Part shown: piece after piece, positions 61,713 to 64,000 of the stretch
How positions within the stretch are numbered: position 1 is the stretch's first letter
Layout: each line of letters starts with the position of its first letter
NCBI RefSeq assembly: GCF_004327355.1
Contig: NZ_QJUM01000008.1
Span: 1 to 64,000 of the forward strand
Length of the DNA stretch: 64,000 nucleotides
Direction: 5' to 3'
Origin: Phytopseudomonas dryadis
GTDB taxonomy: Bacteria; Pseudomonadota; Gammaproteobacteria; Pseudomonadales; Pseudomonadaceae
Translations under genes and position numbers: made by a program
Notes under the pieces: model-generated
Databases searched by the model: none
What the model saw: only the letters and a program-made list of their open reading frames with translations
What the model was told of the DNA's origin: nothing

Positions 61713-62930
61713 TTACGTCCGATATTCGGCGTTGATCTTCACGTACTCGTGGGACAGATCGGTGGTCCAGATGGTCTCGCTGCAGGTGCCGCGGCCCAGC
61801 TCGATACGGATGGTGATTTCCGCTTCGGCCATCACCGCCGCGCCCTGCTCTTCGGTGTAGCTGGAAGCACGGCAGCCCTTGCTGGCGATGCATACGTCGC
61901 CAAGGAACACGTCGATCTTGCTGACGTCCAGCTGCGCCACACCGGCGCGGCCGACCGCGGCGAGGATGCGCCCCCAGTTGGGGTCGGAGGCGAACAGCGC
62001 AGTCTTGATCAGCGGCGAGTGGGCCACGGCATAGCCGACGTCCAGGCATTCCTGGTGGGTGGCGCCACCGTTGACCTGCACGGTGACGAACTTGGTCGCC
62101 CCTTCACCGTCGCGGACGATGGCCTGGGCCACCTCCATGCACACCTCGAACACCGCCTGCTTGAGCGCGGCGAACAGGGCGCCGCTGGCCTGGGTGATTT
62201 CCGGCAGCGCCGCCTGACCGGTGGCCACCAGCATGCAGCAGTCGTTGGTCGAGGTGTCGCCGTCGATGGTGATGCGGTTGAACGACTTGTTCGCCGCGTC
62301 GCGCAGCAGATCCTGCAGCACGCCCTGGGCGACCTTGGCGTCGGTGGCGATGTAGCCGAGCATGGTCGCCATGTTCGGCTTGATCATCCCGGCGCCCTTG
62401 GAAATGCCGGTCACGGTGACGGTGACGCCGTCATGCACGAACTGGCGGCTGGCGCCCTTGGGCAGGGTGTCGGTGGTCATGATGCCGGTGGCGGCTTCGG
62501 CCCAGTTATCGACCGACAGATCGTCCAGGGCGGCCTGCAGCGCGCCCTCGATCTTCTCCACCGGCAGCGGCTCGCCGATCACCCCGGTGGAGAACGGCAG
62601 TACCTCGCTTTCATCCACGCCCGCCAGACCGGCCAGGCTGGCACAGGTACGCATGGCGTTGTGCAGGCCCGGTTCGCCGGTGCCGGCATTGGCATTGCCG
62701 GTGTTGGTCAGCAGATAGCGCACGCTGCCGGACACCCGCTTCTTGGCCAGAATCACCGGCGCGGCGCAGAAGGCATTGAGGGTGAACACCCCCGCCACGC
62801 TGCTGCCCTCGGCGCAACGCATGACCACCACGTCCTTGCGTCCCGGGCGTTTGATGCCGGCCGACGCGATGCCCAGTTCGAAACCTGGAACCGGATGCAG
62901 GGTAGACAGCGGGCCAAGACCAACAGCCAT
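61713..62930 (-). CDS. argJ: Bifunctional glutamate N-acetyltransferase / amino-acid acetyltransferase
   Basis: 405 residues, the family length. It is made as a precursor that cleaves itself at [20 protein letters not shown], where the Thr of the ATML motif becomes the N-terminal nucleophile of the beta chain. It recycles the acetyl group from N-acetylornithine to glutamate and can also use acetyl-CoA, in arginine synthesis. [20 protein letters not shown] and [16 protein letters not shown] are recognisable. It lies downstream of secA as in P. aeruginosa (PA4402), but separated by 553 bp with a terminator, so it needs its own promoter. Confidence 0.97.
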   Translation of the reverse strand: MAVGLGPLSTLHPVPGFELGIASAGIKRPGRKDVVVMRCAEGSSVAGVFTLNAFCAAPVILAKKRVSGSVRYLLTNTGNANAGTGEPGLHNAMRTCASLAGLAGVDESEVLPFSTGVIGEPLPVEKIEGALQAALDDLSVDNWAEAATGIMTTDTLPKGASRQFVHDGVTVTVTGISKGAGMIKPNMATMLGYIATDAKVAQGVLQDLLRDAANKSFNRITIDGDTSTNDCCMLVATGQAALPEITQASGALFAALKQAVFEVCMEVAQAIVRDGEGATKFVTVQVNGGATHQECLDVGYAVAHSPLIKTALFASDPNWGRILAAVGRAGVAQLDVSKIDVFLGDVCIASKGCRASSYTEEQGAAVMAEAEITIRIELGRGTCSETIWTTDLSHEYVKINAEYRT

Positions 62931-62977
62931 GGGGAAGCTCCTCGAATTAGGTGGATTGGCGCAGTATCGTCGATACG

Positions 62978-63010
62978 AAAACGCCGCGAAAGGGTAGACC
63001 CTTCGCGGCG
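62978..63010 (-). terminator. Rho-independent terminator (probably for secA)
   Basis: On the minus strand CGCCGCGAAGGGT is followed by its complement ACCCTTTCGCGGCG and TTTTCG. It stands about 50 bp upstream of argJ and 470 bp after the secA stop, separating the two genes. Confidence 0.8.
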
Positions 63011-63037
63011 CTCGGACGTTTCAGCCAGCTCAGGATA

Positions 63038-63484
63038 AGAACCCGTTCACGACCTTGCGAGCTAGAGCCATGCAAGGCCTAGGCGGCCCCGCAAAAACAG
63101 GCGAGAAACGCAGCGCAGCGTAGTAACAGCCAACGGCTGGCCCGCAGGGTGAGCGCAGCGAATCAAGCGGACTGGGCTCGCACACGAGTGTACTTTTGTA
63201 CATGAGCATGACTCGCTTCGCTCGCCCCTTCGGAGCCGCACTGAAGTGCGTTAGCCGCAAGCGGCTTTCCGACCGGGCTGGCGATCCAGCCTGTTTTCAA
63301 CGCCGCAGGGCCGACGCGCAGCTAGCAGGCTGTTGAGAAACGTTGGCGAGGCAGCCAGCGCAAGGCAAAAACAGGCGAAAAAGCGCAGTTTACGAGTTGT
63401 AAATGAGCATTTTGAGCCTGTTTTTAACGCCGCGATGGCAACGCAGGTAGTTTTTCAACGGCCTGCTAGTCGTGGGCAGGTTCT
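63038..63484. repeat. Composite palindromic element between argJ and secA
   Basis: The outer ends AGAACCCGTTCACGAC (63038) and GTCGTGGGCAGGTTCT (63469-63484) are imperfect inverse complements; the right end overlaps the secA stop. Inside, 63322-63469 is a unit with ends CTAGCAGGCTGTTGAGAAAC / GTTTTTCAACGGCCTGCTAG type. Two related cores occur: GCAAAAACAGGCGAGAAACG...GCCTGTTTTCAACGCCGC (63090-63305) and CAAAAACAGGCGAAAAAGCG...GCCTGTTTTTAACGCCGC (63366-63433). A TTGTACA palindrome and a short inverted GGCTGTTAC-like pair also lie here. There is no gene. Confidence 0.7.
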
Positions 63485-64000
63485 CAGTTGACCTGACCGT
63501 GGCAGTGCTTGTACTTCTTGCCGGAACCGCAGGGGCAGGGCTCGTTGCGGCCGATCTTCTGCTCGGCACGCACCGGCGCCTGGGCGACGGCCACGTCACC
63601 GCCATCCTGGGCCTGGGCTTCGGGCTCTTCCAGCGCCGAGACCTCGGCGTGCTGGAACTGCATGCGCTCGGCCAGGGCTTCGGCTTCGCGGCGCAGACGC
63701 GCCTCTTCCTCGGCCGGGTCCTCGCGGCGCACCTGCACGTGCGACAGCACGCGGATGGCATCGCGCTTGATCGAGTCCAGCAGTTCCTGGAACAGGGCGA
63801 AGGACTCGCGCTTGTACTCCTGCTTGGGGTTCTTCTGCGCATAGCCGCGCAGGTGGATGCCGTGGCGCAGGTGATCCATGGTCGACAGGTGGTCTTTCCA
63901 CAGGTCGTCGAGCACACGCAGCAGGATCTGCTTCTCGAAGGTGCGCAGCGCCTCGGCGCTGGCCTGGTCTTCCTTCTCGTGGTAGGCGTCGACCAGCTCC
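63484..64000 (-). CDS. secA: SecA, C-terminal part (runs off the right edge)
   Basis: The last 171 residues of the preprotein translocase ATPase. The visible part holds the helical scaffold/wing end ([66 protein letters not shown]), a charged linker and the SEC-C zinc-binding tail ([22 protein letters not shown]) that contacts SecB. SecA drives proteins through SecYEG with ATP. Its stop at 63484 overlaps the edge of a composite repeat, and transcription probably ends at 62978-63010. Confidence 0.98.
   Translation of the reverse strand, partial: ELVDAYHEKEDQASAEALRTFEKQILLRVLDDLWKDHLSTMDHLRHGIHLRGYAQKNPKQEYKRESFALFQELLDSIKRDAIRVLSHVQVRREDPAEEEARLRREAEALAERMQFQHAEVSALEEPEAQAQDGGDVAVAQAPVRAEQKIGRNEPCPCGSGKKYKHCHGQVN

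Overview
This window is chromosomal DNA of high G+C content from a Pseudomonas (sensu lato). Most of it follows the gene order I know from P. aeruginosa. I recognise blocks matching olsB-olsA-usp (PA4350-PA4352), mexVW (PA4375-PA4374) and groEL-groES-fxsA-hugZ-SDR-DUF481-ATL-ampG-mscS-yajQ-RR-panE-HK-PduO...nudix/thiE-GST-argJ-secA (PA4385 to PA4403). This assignment comes from memory of gene order and protein features, not from a search. A P. mendocina/oleovorans-like (Ectopseudomonas) lineage would fit, but that is inference.

Layout. 1-12.2 kb: a contact-dependent-inhibition-type locus read on the minus strand. It has a 3746-residue CdiA/FHA exoprotein ending in a GIY-YIG-type nuclease toxin, an abutting Imm26-like immunity gene, and, where the CdiB transporter should be, only a 98-codon ORF. 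12.4-14.4 kb: olsB-olsA (ornithine lipid synthesis) behind four 11-bp-phased TCAC/ACAC half-sites that look like PhoB boxes. 14.4-18.1 kb: a tandem universal stress protein divergent from a P2-type cation ATPase, with an Anr/FNR-like site between them. 18.5-20.5 kb: a peptidoglycan-binding lipoprotein and a DUF4197 protein. 20.5-27.9 kb: a four-gene operon with 4-bp overlaps (wecB-nfrB-nfrA-ybcH) that matches the E. coli N4-glycan-receptor exopolysaccharide pathway. 28-32.9 kb: a TriC-like RND pump, its adaptor and a divergent TetR regulator with a 16-bp palindromic operator. 33-36 kb: rsmJ, an unrecognised small protein, an extensin-like protein and an ICL/PEP-mutase-family enzyme. 36.3-40.5 kb: mexVW. 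40.6-47 kb: groESL with a sigma-32-type promoter, fxsA, hugZ (broken), an SDR and a DUF481 porin-like protein. 47-55.6 kb: ATL protein, ampG, MscS channel, yajQ, a degenerate-GGDEF response regulator, panE-like reductase, sensor kinase and PduO-type adenosyltransferase. 55.7-64 kb: RluA-type pseudouridine synthase, a complete two-component system, AEC transporter, Nudix/ThiE-like fusion, GST, argJ and the 3' end of secA.

The intergenic spaces are unusually rich in small non-coding elements. They include REP/BIME-type units of about 170 bp in three near-complete copies, and a MITE-like family with 22-bp terminal inverted repeats. One copy of the MITE family has split hugZ, and another supplies the stop codon of a sensor kinase. 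There is also a 74-bp tandem repeat upstream of groES, a 78-bp palindromic unit between two convergent stop codons, heptanucleotide repeats, and a composite element between argJ and secA. Several of these elements abut or overlap a stop codon.
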